Shown here piece after piece: positions 38,701 through 47,748 of a stretch of DNA of 64,000 nucleotides. A model generated the notes under the pieces. It searched no databases. It worked only from the letters and a program-made list of their open reading frames with translations, and had not been told where the DNA came from. The stretch lies in assembly GCF_043290135.1 (NCBI RefSeq), contig NC_134704.1, positions 14,834,001 to 14,898,000 on the forward strand. The letters are read 5' to 3'. Numbering within the stretch: position 1 is the stretch's first letter; each line of letters starts with the position of its first letter. This stretch comes from Rhipicephalus microplus. Lineage: Eukaryota > Arthropoda > Arachnida > Ixodida > Ixodidae. The translations under genes were made by a program, and so were the position numbers.

Positions 38701-40347
38701 TCCTCTAAGGAGGCCAAAGACTCAACATATCAAGTCTCAGGAAATTTCCTTGAGTCATTGTCCCCTAAATAAAAAGTTTACACTTAGAAATTTGGTACGT
38801 CATGCTCGGAGATTACGGCAGAAAATTTTAAAATATGACTGCATTCTTCATTTTCTCTATAAACAAATCTATGATGGTGAATTAACATCTAAGCAAATTC
38901 ACAGTTTCACTTCAGTTTGCTTTAAGAAAGTGACAAAATATACTGCAACCATTTTCTACGCCTGTGCCTATTTTTTTCTCGCAGCCGAAGCTTCCTATAG
39001 TCACGTAGTTCAGATAAGTACATTTAACTACCAGCCACATAGACAAGAAATAAGATTAGGTGCTGTTAGTATAATAACGTTTGCTTGTTCAGCTGGCATG
39101 TTTTTGGTATAACGGGACACGTCTCCTGAAATCCGTTTCGCTGTTTAGGTACACAGCTATAAGCTGCACATCATTAGGCGGTAGCAGTCATCATGTTCTT
39201 GGTTTCATTTTCAGCTAACTTTCACCTGAAAAATGGTGCTGTGATCTGGCGGCTAAACTGGCTGGGTGACGTTTCTCCCCGTGGGCTTTCATCGTCTTGT
39301 TCCATTATGGTGAATTACAGGTAAGTGACATATAGTGCCAAACGTATGAGGGATTGTTCTAATGAAAACAGCGTTGTAGTCTGGCGTCACCTCTGTAGGT
39401 ATAAGCAGCCATGTGAATGCTTTTGTAATGTTGGGCGCTTCATATTTTTAAAAGAACCTTGCAGATATTTGTATACCGTCTACACATTAGTGCTGCTGGG
39501 GCAATTCCACTTTCCAAATGTCTGGGTAGCGCTGGTGTCGGACTCCACCACTATGGTGCTCGACTGCTGGCCAGCAGGTCGGGGGATCGAATCCCGGCTG
39601 CAGGGATCGCATTTTCGATGGACGCGCAAGTGCTTGAGGCCCGTGTACTTACGTTTAGGTGCACGTTAAAAGAGATCCCAGGAGGTCAAAAATTTTGGAG
39701 CCCTTCTCTGCAGTGGCCCTGACCTTCCTATTGCGGTTTTGGGATGATAAACCCCAATGATTATTATTGTATGTACTATTGTTGGCTCTGCAGGGTCCAA
39801 TAAACTCTTCAACATTTAGGCACTCATGGCTCGTTTCAGTGATGAAATGAGCTGCGAGCCTGTCACACAGTAACACTGTTGCAGGAATTTAGTTTTGTTG
39901 CTGGTAATTTCTTAGTGAAAGAATTTTCCAATATGCTGCATTACAGCATCTGCTAAACACTTGCTGGATAATATATTGCTGTAACTTTATTTCGTAGCAT
40001 ACAATTATAAAAAATTGGGCTTGCCTGCAGGTATCTGCATTATGGCTGCCTCATTCATCGGTGGCTTGTGCTAATCTGTTTCCACTACAGCTGTACCTAT
40101 TTTATGATGCAGTTTTTTTACGATCGTGCTTTTTACAGAAAGGTTTCTTTGATTTATTGATTTATTAATTGATTGATTGGTCAATAGATAGCACTATTGT
40201 TGCATTTGACTGAGCATCCCATGATTTGCCTGTAGGTACTACTTGGAGGACATGGAAGCCTACAGGCATACTTACGTGGAGAATGGAACCATCACAACGT
40301 CAGATATGTTTGCGGAGCTGCTGAAGCCTCTTCAGTCCTTGTTGTAA
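26764..40347 (+). CDS. MLYCD: Malonyl-CoA decarboxylase (ten exons, complete)
   Basis: Converts malonyl-CoA to acetyl-CoA and CO2, relieving malonyl-CoA inhibition of fatty-acid import and supplying acetyl-CoA. Exons: 26764-26946, 27944-28087, 30735-30872, 32740-32895, 34794-34958, 35907-36018, 36733-36885, 37963-38187, 39215-39320, 40236-40347. All introns are GT-AG, phases agree, and the total is 497 codons, very near the human length of 493. The helical N-terminal domain spans roughly residues 40-200 and the GNAT-like catalytic domain 205-497. Family landmarks are [11 protein letters not shown] (224-234), [10 protein letters not shown] (328-337) with the catalytic Ser at 332, and ANFHLKNGA with the catalytic His at 429. 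These correspond to human Ser329 and His423. ATG 26,764 is the first after an in-frame stop. Residues 1-33 carry RR and further Arg and could be a mitochondrial presequence; Met34 could start a shorter form. The C-terminus (QSLL) lacks the vertebrate SKL peroxisomal signal. Failure to splice intron 8 would add 13 residues and a stop at 38,228. Confidence 0.95.
26947..27943 (+). other. MLYCD intron 1
   Basis: Opens gtaaca and ends cttttgcag. AT-rich sequence with no repeat element recognised. Confidence 0.85.
28275..28516 (+). repeat. SINE copy in MLYCD intron 2
   Basis: Full-length but mutated: head gccccgctgcgatggtctag, B-box variant ggatcgaatccc, body gtgctcagatttgagggcac and tail acatatcaatcaaatcaa. 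It lies in the same orientation as the gene. No clean target duplication was found. Confidence 0.88.
28517..30734 (+). other. Rest of MLYCD intron 2
   Basis: Intron 2 runs 28,088-30,734. A tRNA-like T-arm, ccaggttcgatccctggacc, lies at about 28,929-28,950 and is probably the head of another tRNA-derived repeat. A polypurine tract spans about 30,085-30,262. No coding exon is seen in this stretch. Confidence 0.6.
30873..32739 (+). other. MLYCD intron 3
   Basis: The intron contains a Tigger/pogo-like MITE (31,551-31,729), a polypurine tract (about 31,929-32,135) and a G run near 32,259-32,267. It opens gtaagt and ends ctcttcag. Confidence 0.8.
31551..31729. mobile_element. Small pogo/Tigger-like MITE
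   Basis: A 179-bp unit begins cagtaaagtctcaataagc and ends in the inverse of cagtatattcctgtt. Both ends carry CAGTA and are flanked by TA (31,549-31,550 and 31,730-31,731). TA targets with CAGT termini are typical of pogo/Tigger-derived non-autonomous elements. Inner terminal similarity is weak, so the family call is tentative. Confidence 0.5.
32896..34793 (+). other. MLYCD intron 4
   Basis: A 1.9-kb AT-rich intron that opens gtaaac and ends aattgcag. No repeat family of the window is recognised, apart from a short attgaattga run near 33,490. Confidence 0.75.
34959..35906 (+). other. MLYCD intron 5 with GC-rich patch and foldback
   Basis: Bases 35,046-35,215 are sharply GC- and CpG-rich (cgcgacggggcggggacggg and similar) inside an AT-rich intron. 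Bases 35,711-35,803 form an imperfect inverted repeat. Confidence 0.7.
35711..35803. repeat. Foldback element in MLYCD intron 5
   Basis: The inner 19 bp (gaaaagatagcttgccgtg at 35,735-35,753) are a perfect inverse of 35,760-35,778 across the 6-nt loop gttgct. Outer arms (aaatgtgaagaaag... against its inverse ending cacattt) extend the pairing to about 43 bp per side with several mismatches. It is probably a miniature foldback transposon. Confidence 0.75.
36284..36436 (-). repeat. Dispersed repeat of the 'gtggcatagccagagggtgg' type in intron 6
   Basis: On the minus strand, cagtggcatagccagagggt is followed by C-rich (gcccatgccccccctgaccc) and A/T-run segments. Phrases of this kind mark a common invertebrate repeat. 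No coding capacity. Confidence 0.4.
36886..37962 (+). other. MLYCD intron 7 with tRNA-like remnant
   Basis: At about 37,083-37,150, gctcagtgaccatagaaatc and ggttgctggtttgatttctg resemble degraded A and B boxes of another tRNA-derived repeat. The rest of the intron is AT-rich without features. Confidence 0.5.
38188..39214 (+). other. MLYCD intron 8 with an unassigned 144-codon frame
   Basis: An ATG-initiated frame on + runs 38,678-39,112. Its product is Lys/Arg-rich in the first half and hydrophobic near residues 96-110 and the end. No family is recognised. It is long for AT-rich DNA and may be a relic of a mobile element, but there is no supporting context. Confidence 0.35.
39537..39770 (+). 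repeat. Diverged SINE copy in MLYCD intron 9
   Basis: B-box ggatcgaatcccggctgcag is followed by ttttcgatggacgcgcaagt, gaggcccgtgtacttacgtt and gataaaccccaatgattatt. The head is degraded. Confidence 0.8.
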
Positions 40348-40530
40348 AGTTGTTTGTATTTTAACTAATGTGCGTGCCTCTTGTGCTGGAAACGACAGCC
40401 TGGATTACATGCCTGCGTTATTCCAGCTCTCACCTGACCTTTCTTTTATCATTATATGGTGATGACATTGTTTTGGTGTTAAGAGCAGTGGGGTGGTTCA
40501 TTGTGGCATATATCGGTACATTGTGAGAAT

Positions 40531-40571
<41 letters not shown>

Positions 40572-41345
40572 CAAATGTTTAAAGTAGAGATGACGAATTA
40601 GTGATAAAGTGGCCACTGCTATACCTTACTGAGTTTATTTTTACTCATCCATATTTATTTGTTTGTACAGGAAAGTAAACATACAAGCAATGCAAGGATG
40701 GGAAGGACAGCACGAACATTCAGTTTAGTCTTGTAGTTTGCTAGCTGGCTTTCCTGGATCATGAATCCGAACAGCTTGCTATCTTCACCATCAAACAAGA
40801 TGTAGGCAAAAAAAAAAAAGAGAGAGGAAATCCACAAATTTTTATTACATGTTCCACTATTGCAAACATCATGAAACACAATGAAAAATCCAACGAAAAA
40901 ATTTTCATTTTCAAAGGTTAAAAATAAGTGTACACAGAGTTTGACATTAGTTGTGAATGTGATAATAAGATGCCCCGGATAAATTCAAATTATGACTATC
41001 ACTGCTTTAAGTATTATTTGGATGATCTTCAGGTGCTAATAACACAAATTGTGATCTCGCCTATTCGCATAAAGCAAGAATTTCTTTGCAGACTTTTAAA
41101 AGTTATGCCAATGTAGCTGTGAGCTGCACAAGCTGTTTGCTGCTGTTTTTTTTTTATTTGCCTCAGCTGCTGAAATTGACATCTGCTTGCTCACTCTTAA
41201 ATGATATATGAAAGATGTACTGTGTGCAACGAAGGTGTGAATTTTCAATTACACAGAGCAGTTGGCTGGTGTAGTTTGCTGAAGCAGCCATGTCCACAAA
41301 TGTGGATGCATTAAAGTTTAAATGTACAGCCGCTGCTACGTCTGT
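40348..41345 (+). other. Probable MLYCD 3' untranslated region, first part
   Basis: AT-rich sequence downstream of the TAA stop, with a (TA)n run at 40,533-40,567 and an ATTAAA at 41,310-41,315 that could serve as a polyadenylation signal. Transcript extent cannot be fixed from sequence. Confidence 0.35.
40533..40567. repeat. (TA)n microsatellite
   Basis: About 17 TA units. Confidence 0.95.
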
Positions 41346-41524
41346 GTAGAGCACGCAAACAGCCGGTTTTAGCTCAGCGGGGCGAAACCTTGGGGCAGTT
41401 TCAGGCTCTGACGAGGTCAGCCTGACAACTAGGCCGTGCTGCTTCTGATACACCTCATTAGAGCCGGAAACAGCCTCAAGGTTTCGGCCCGCAGAGCAAA
41501 AACCGGCTGCTCGAGCGCTCTACA
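41346..41524. mobile_element. Foldback MITE-like element
   Basis: The left arm (about 41,346-41,408; cagccggttttagctcagcg, ggcgaaaccttggggcagtt, tcaggctct) is matched in reverse by the right arm (about 41,461-41,524). Agreement is roughly 80-85%, with a central spacer of about 50 bp. The arms are too long and too imperfect to be chance. No coding capacity and no clear target duplication. Confidence 0.75.
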
Positions 41525-43030
41525 TACACATGGCCGCGACAGTACATACACTCATACCTAATTATAACAGAGTTACATATTACACGAAAATAAGTTTGTT
41601 ACATCCGAGAATTCATTATAAATGTTTATTCCTAGCTCTACATCTACTGAAAGACTATTTTTCATTTACTTTGTTATAACCTATATTTCAATATATCGGA
41701 AGTCTGAGTGTATTGCAAAAAGCATGGTGTATTACGTGCAGATCTTGAGGTAACAATAATTTTGAGACAGCCGTTTGAAAGCTCCCGACAAAATTTCTTT
41801 GTGTTCTGCTTGCTATTTTTTCGCAACATCTTTCTTTGGGGGTAACAACACACTATACATAGAGCACTGTGGACTACAATTGCCAATTTCGTGAATAATT
41901 TTCCTAATTTTGTGAATATTTATCATGTCAGCTTTTAATACCGTAGTTTCGGTATGCATGCTGATGTTACTAATGAAGAAGCACTTTCTGCAATTTCTTG
42001 AATACTACCTACAGGCAGTTATCACTACAATGCGAGCTGCTGCTATAAATTTAGGCAATCTAACACTCCTTTTAACTTGGATGTCTTTTACCGAAAACAA
42101 TCCTCGTTGCGCCATGTCATGCTTCACTGTTGGCACTCCCTGATGTACCATCTGGCGGTAGTAAAATGCAATTCCCAACCATTCTGTTAAAGGGACACGA
42201 AAGGAAAGTGGTGGGCTAAGCCAGGTTAATCAATATCAGTTCTGAAAGAGAAGAATGGTGACCTCCTCTTAACTTGCTGCTATGTGGAGGTCAGAGTGTT
42301 ACAAAGTGAGTCGTGGTGGTAATGCTCGCACTATGTAGGCCTTAAAGTCCTGAACAAGTGACTTCGTTCATCCAGGCCGAGTGACTTCATTGCCAATTCT
42401 TCATTTACCATTTTACCATCCCAACATCTAAATTTCAGAAACATCTGATTACATGTTTACAGAGTGTAGAAGCACGTGGCTAATTTTAGACAAGCATTGT
42501 TTATACAAAAGGAAAGTATATAGCACAGACTTTGTAAGACATGCAAACACCAATCATTATAACCTTTGTAAACTGTTCTTGTGGAAAAGAAACAGCTGTG
42601 GCGGCACATGGCAACATCCTCACTCCCGAAGTTCTTGCGTAAAATGTAGTACTGGAAGCTGATCTCTGTATTACTTTTCCAGTGTGTCATAATTTTTTGC
42701 TCAGTTTGTCCAGGCAAAGCTCAAGGGAAAAGTAAAAGAACAGTTATCTGTCGGCCGAGCACAATTAAGCATTTATGATTTGTCCCTTCTTTAACTCCTG
42801 CCGCCCAGTAGTTCTACGGCTGACTGTGGACAAGTGCCACACGTTCTTGTGCATTTCAAGGAAAACTCACAGTGATATAAAAGCAAAACAATGCTCAGCT
42901 GTGTCAAAAGCAGTGTTCTTCATGTTAAAAGGCTAAATAAAAAAGTTTTCTCTGTAAAAGTGATGTCAATTTTGTGACCTCTACCGCTGCAGTTTAGGCA
43001 CATTCTGCAGCACAATCGTAACATTTTTTT
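41525..43030. other. Non-coding, with a candidate polyadenylation signal
   Basis: An AATAAA at 42,936-42,941 is followed by T-rich sequence and could end a long MLYCD transcript or an unseen one. Otherwise this is AT-rich and featureless. Confidence 0.35.
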
Positions 43031-43524
43031 AAATGCGAATGCATTTCTTAGTCGCGCTATATCAGCCATCCTGCGGCGGCTGCGCGCTGGCAGGTGTTAT
43101 CACTTTGCTCTGACTCCCTCTCCCATTGCAACAGTTGGGGGCGCGCGCACTTATTCTCACCCCTAGCAACCGCACATGTGGTGCGAGAGAGTGTAAGAGA
43201 GGGTAGGTACAGTGCTTCGCCACTCCTCTCGCCATTTGCTTTCTCTCCTCCCTGCGCCCCACTCTTCCGTCTACTCGCGCCTCACTCTCGATTGTTCATT
43301 GGCTGGGCGCCTCTCAAGAACATACGGAAATGTGTGCTCGAGACGCCACTGTGAAACGCCAACATAGAAGCGAGAACGCTGGTGTCCCACTCTCCCATCT
43401 GCTCGCTCCTCACTCTCGACCGTTCGCTGGCTAGGCCTTTCTCAAGGCGATGGCAGAAGTCAGTGAAGGTGAATGTCTGACAGCAACGGTGCCCTCTCTC
43501 GGCGCAAGAAATGCCTTCGCATTT
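43031..43524. mobile_element. Terminal-inverted-repeat element with internal tandem duplication
   Basis: The left end aaatgcgaatgcatttctt (43,031-43,049) is the inverse of aagaaatgccttcgcattt (43,506-43,524) with one mismatch. Inside, a segment of about 57 bp beginning ctcttccgtctactcgcgcc (43,262) recurs at 43,390 with about 85% identity, a period of 128 bp. The interior is C/T-rich and non-coding, so this is a non-autonomous DNA transposon. Confidence 0.7.
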
Positions 43525-43929
43525 CCTCACGATTCCCTTCTTGGAGGTGGGGACATTTTTTTCCCCCACATTTTTCACATGTGAATAAAAATGTAATTAA
43601 AATGTGCGTGTTCTTGCTTTCAGAAGCTTTTACTGCATTTGAAGTGCACAAATTTTGTTGCAGTAACAACATCTGCACTATTGTTGGCAACCAGCCCAGC
43701 TAACTAGTTTTGAAGGCTTTTACAATTACAGTGTCTGATGTCTCTTAGACAAACACAAAGGTGATGGGATCCAGGAAGGAGAGCTGACATCACATTTTTG
43801 GCTTACAATATTTAACCGACTGATTGTTTCTATATAGGCCTGTAGGGCCTCGGCATGCAACGTACATCAAGGAAGAAGTTGGCCCTCGGTTGCGCGGCGC
43901 CTGCAGTGTGAGAAAAAAAAAAACAGTTC
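43525..43929. other. Non-coding, flank of the gypsy element
   Basis: No gene. A left LTR for the element that follows could not be delimited here. Confidence 0.4.
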
Positions 43930-44620
43930 AAAAATCAACGTGCAGCCCCAACCATCCCGCATGGATCTTGCCAGCTCTTCTACCCTTCCTACCGGTTATG
44001 ATACCCAAGGAGATGCCGGCCTAGTGGTGCTGCAGTGGCAGCATTCCAACATGCCAATTTGCCACCATTTTGGCCCAACAGCCCCAGCACATGGTTCCTG
44101 CAGATTGAGGTACACTTCCGTCTACAGCAAATCACCAGCCAACAGTCCAAGTACTTACGCCTTGCACCCGCTGAACTTCTTACCTCCGGGCGTAGCTGCA
44201 GACTTAGATGATATACAAACATCGCCGGGCCCCAGCCATCCCTCTCACACGTTGAAGGCTAGCTGCCGCGATCATTTCCCGCAAGTATACACATGACATA
44301 CTCCAATAGCTCCTCACAGCTACAGAGCTCGGTGATTTACGCCCATCACAGCTCCTGCGACGTATGCGCCAGCTCCTTGGCGGGCCCTCCGTCCCTCAAG
44401 AGGAAAAGCTGTTGCATAGGTTGTTCCTCCAGCGCTTACCACAGAGCATGGTTCCGATCTTCATGGTTGTAAGCGATGCCTCATTAGACACACTCGCTGA
44501 AATGGCTGATCGAGTAGCCAACTACTCACGAGGGCACAGCCTCAACGTCGTTCCCATACAGCCACCGGCAACCACTGCAGACCCCCCCCCCCCTTCGCAA
44601 GCATCAAGAACCGTTTGAAC
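43930..44620 (+). pseudogene. Gypsy gag remnant
   Basis: Frame-shifted pieces have the feel of tick gypsy gag: a proline-rich start, then LRRMRQLLGG, LHRLFLQRLPQSM and LAEMADRVANYSRG. These lie in the capsid-like region that precedes protease. A poly-C run at 44,583-44,592 is followed shortly by loss of the frame. No zinc knuckle is seen. Confidence 0.65.
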
Positions 44621-44797
44621 GCCCTTGTCAGGCGTCTCGGACTTCCTACTATTGCATCATCGACCGTCGTCCAGGTTCCAGTTACATAGTCGCTCCTCGA
44701 CGCCACCCTGTTCTCCGGCACCAACCGACACATCGTGTGATGACTCTTCTTCCGTCATGTACTGGTACCGTCGCCTATTCGGTGCCACTGCTTACAA

Positions 44798-45189
44798 GTG
44801 TACTCACCCATGCTCCTGGTCAGGAAAAGCGACGACCAGTCACTGACAGCAGTAAGTAGTTCTGGTCTAAAGTTATGCCGCCTTTTTAATGTTTTTGATA
44901 AGACCACTGGTGCTTGCTTCCTAGTTGACATTGAGGCCCAGGTTAGCGTCATACCGGCCTCGTGTGCAGATCACCGTCGTAACGAACAAACGTGCCCACT
45001 CCAAGCGATCAACAATTCCCCCATCTGCACATTTGGCAAACGGTCTCATACACGTAACGTTGGACTATGCTGTACATTTTGCAGGATTTTCGTCCTCACT
45101 GACATCTCGCAAGCTGTTCTTGAGGCTGACTTCCTCAGTTTTTTCAACCTTGCTATGGACATGCATGCTTATCGCCTCATCAATCTTGA
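44798..45189 (+). pseudogene. Gypsy aspartic protease remnant with broken active site
   Basis: The frame reads GACFLVDIEAQVSVIPAS around 44,908-44,960. Retroelement proteases normally have D-T/S-G at this place; here it is D-I-E, so the catalytic Asp remains but the conserved triad is lost. The frame stops at 45,223, a few bases inside the inserted element that begins at 45,190. Confidence 0.75.
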
Positions 45190-46078
45190 AGGGCCACTCA
45201 CCAGTCCCCATACTGAATTTTAGTTAGACAGTGGAAGTTCTTGGGTGCCCGATAAGGAACGTTTTGCCACAAAAATTTTTCGAAACGGTTCATTACGAGC
45301 GGAGAAAACAGTTTTTTTGAAGCGGCGCGAAACGAGGGTGAGAGGAGGCGAGCTCGAAACCCTTGCCGCTCCTCCGCGTAGCCTTCGCAAGCCAAATCTC
45401 TTCCCCACCCTCTCCAGCATCCGACCTTAAAGTGACGTGCGCATGACGTGCCCAAACAAGTCCGACCCCCGAGCACACGAGCAGCGTTGCTTTGTTAACC
45501 AGCGTTATTTTGTGGTCTTCTCCCTATTTTTGCGGGATGGTTTAGAAACGCTGGCTTAGACGCGGTAGAGTAGATGAGCACAATGAGTGCGCGAACGCGT
45601 AGGAGCGTTCCACAGTGGTCATCTGCTCAGCACGCTGACAGCGGGGACATGAACGCATGTGAAACGCTGGCACATTAGCCCCGCATCTCGTAGCATTTCA
45701 CGGTACAAATATGAAAGAAAAACGCGCACATTTCTTTTTATTGCGTCTCATTATTTATTTCAAGCTTTATTAATCTCTTAAAGCAACGAATAATTTTTGC
45801 CATGTCACGTGGTATGCTGTTGATGTCAGAGCAGACTCGTCTACGTAGAGGACCAACGTCACTGCATTGCCGTGTACGTAGGGCCATTCCTACGCCTACG
45901 TCATGCCCTCATTCTCTACGCATGCGGCGGCAGAGGGGAGGGGGAGCAGCTTTCATCTTGAAATTTAACCCATTTCCACAGCGCGTAGCGTTGTAAAGTT
46001 TGGCAGACGTGATCATGAACGCCTCGTCTACGCATTGCGCTTGTCAGCTCAAAATTGTCAAACCTGGTGAGTGGCCCT
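45190..46078. mobile_element. TTAA-flanked inverted-repeat element nested in the gypsy remnant
   Basis: The left end agggccactcaccag (45,190-45,204) is the exact inverse of ctggtgagtggccct (46,064-46,078). The flanks are TTGA (45,186-45,189) and TTAA (46,079-46,082), consistent with a TTAA target site and one substitution. The 889-bp interior has CpG-rich and T-rich segments but no transposase-like frame. It is a non-autonomous transposon, perhaps piggyBac-mobilised. Confidence 0.75.
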
Positions 46079-46082
46079 TTAA

Positions 46083-46930
46083 CACGCACCTCTCCATCAA
46101 CGGTATATTGTACTTCTCCATCAACAGAACTACGAGCTCTCACACCCGCTTTGCCGTATGCGAAAGTACTAGCTGAGTTTCGCAACATTACGAAGCCGCA
46201 CATTAGAGAGTCACCAGTGGAGCATTCCATCACTCACCACATGTCACCACTGGACCTCCCGTGTTTACACGGCCCCGTCGTCTGTCTGGCAAACACCTCG
46301 CCATTGCCCACCATTAGTTTGAGCACATGCTTGAGCTTGGCATTATGCGGCCTTCTTCAAGCCACTGGACGTCACCGCTCCACATGGCGCCGAAGAAGGA
46401 TCCTAGCAATTGGAGATCGTGTGCAGATTACCACACGCCTTACCAATGTCCACACTTTACCAGACCGCAATCCACTTCCCATCATACAGGACTCCACATG
46501 GAATTTGGCTGGGTGCACAATCTTCTCTAAGATTGACTTAGTGAATGCTTGCCATCAGATTCATGTACAACCCACTGACATTACGAAGACGGCCTTCACC
46601 TCCTCAATCGGTCTGTATTAATAGATAAGAATGCCTTTTGGATTGCCCAATGCTGCATAGACATTTCGGTGCACTATCAACGAGGTCACACAAGATCTCT
46701 ATTTCGTATTTGCTTACCTTGATGACCTCCTTGTTGCAAGCTCTTCCGGCCCTGAGCATGAAGCCCACCTGCACACTCTGTTCCACCTCCTGGATGATTA
46801 TGGCCTCATAATCAATCCCAATAAGTGCATATTTGGCATCACTACCATCAAGTTCTTGGGCCACCTTGTCACTTCCCACGGTATTCAGCCACTCGCCAGC
46901 AAAGTGAAGGCTGTTCAAGACTTTCCACGC
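46083..46930 (+). pseudogene. Gypsy reverse transcriptase remnant
   Basis: Recognisable parts are HMLELGIMRPSSSHWTSPLHM (near 46,325-46,390), LPDRNPLPIIQD, FSKIDLVNACHQI (near 46,525-46,565) and the active-site box FAYLDDLLVAS (46,709-46,740). The stretch KCIFGITTIKFLGHLV follows near 46,826-46,870. The YLDD box is intact but the domain is split by frameshifts and a TAA at 46,618-46,620. Confidence 0.85.
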
Positions 46931-47084
46931 CCAAATTCACTGATAAGCCTTTGAGAATTCTCGTACCTACTTAACTTCTATCGCCGCTTTTTGTTTTTTA
47001 AACTGTGCCACATTTCTAAAGCGCTTTACTAACTTATTGGCTAAAAAAAGGACCAGCTAGGCTGCGCCACTAGAGTGGACCGAG

Positions 47085-47545
47085 GAAGCTGATTCTGCTT
47101 TTGTCACGGCCAAGAAGGCTGTGGTAGATGTGCCGCCATGCTCATACATCCCGTTTCTGATGCGCCAATTCGTCTCATCACTGATGCATCGAGCGGGGCA
47201 GTTGGCGCCGTCCTTGAGCAGCACGCATTCGGTTGGCAGCCCCTTGGTGTGTTATTTCAGAAACTGAAGCTAACGGAAGTTAAATATAGAACGTTTGCAC
47301 GAGAACTCCTTGTGATGTACCTTGCCATCAATTAAGCATTTCCATCATTTACTTGATGGCGGGGACTTTTGTCGTTAGAGACCACAAGCCTCCGACGTTT
47401 AATTGCCTTCCATCGCAGTCACAGCAATTACACAGCACGGGAGATCTGTCAACTGTGATTTATCTCGGAGTTCACCGTGGATGTCAGACATGCACGTCCA
47501 TGGGCCTAAAAATGCTGCCGCGGATGCACTCTCCCGAATCGATGC
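47085..47545 (+). pseudogene. Gypsy RNase H remnant
   Basis: LITDASSGAVGAVLEQ (near 47,173-47,220) carries the first catalytic Asp. VKYRTFARELLVMYLAI follows, then a TAA, and in another frame AADALSRID (near 47,516-47,542), the usual end of the RNase H/connection region. Frames change at least twice. Confidence 0.8.
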
Positions 47546-47599
47546 CTTGTCGACCCAGCCACCACGAGATCGACATAGAAGAGCTTGCAGCTATCCAGG

Positions 47600-47748
47600 G
47601 AACCATCCCGATCTGCATTGTCTTCGTTCTTCATCCACGTCTCTATCATTCACAGAGTGCCTGCTTCCGTTTTCTACCTCATTATAATGTGCAAAATGTC
47701 TACTTGTGTGCCTCGGCCCTTCGTGCTGCCAGCTCCCACAAGTAAATA
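47600..47748 (+). pseudogene. Start of gypsy integrase region, truncated
   Basis: A short stretch near 47,690-47,735 (STCVPRPFVLP in one frame) resembles the segment between RNase H and the integrase zinc finger in related elements. The terminal-inverted-repeat element at 47,749 follows and no HHCC or DDE residues are seen beyond it. Confidence 0.45.

Larger units (their letters stand above)
43930..47748 (+). mobile_element. Dead Ty3/gypsy-type retrotransposon, truncated in integrase
   Basis: Remnants are in the standard order gag, protease, reverse transcriptase, RNase H and the start of integrase, all on + but split among frames by stops and frameshifts. It is interrupted by an 889-bp inverted-repeat element (45,190-46,078). 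The integrase stops at a second element that starts at 47,749. No pair of LTRs is recognised around it. It cannot encode functional proteins. Confidence 0.85.

Noticed and set aside
41361..41380. tRNA D-arm-like text (gttttagctcagcgg)
   Set aside because: It is part of a foldback arm that recurs in inverse 100 bp away; no T-arm follows.
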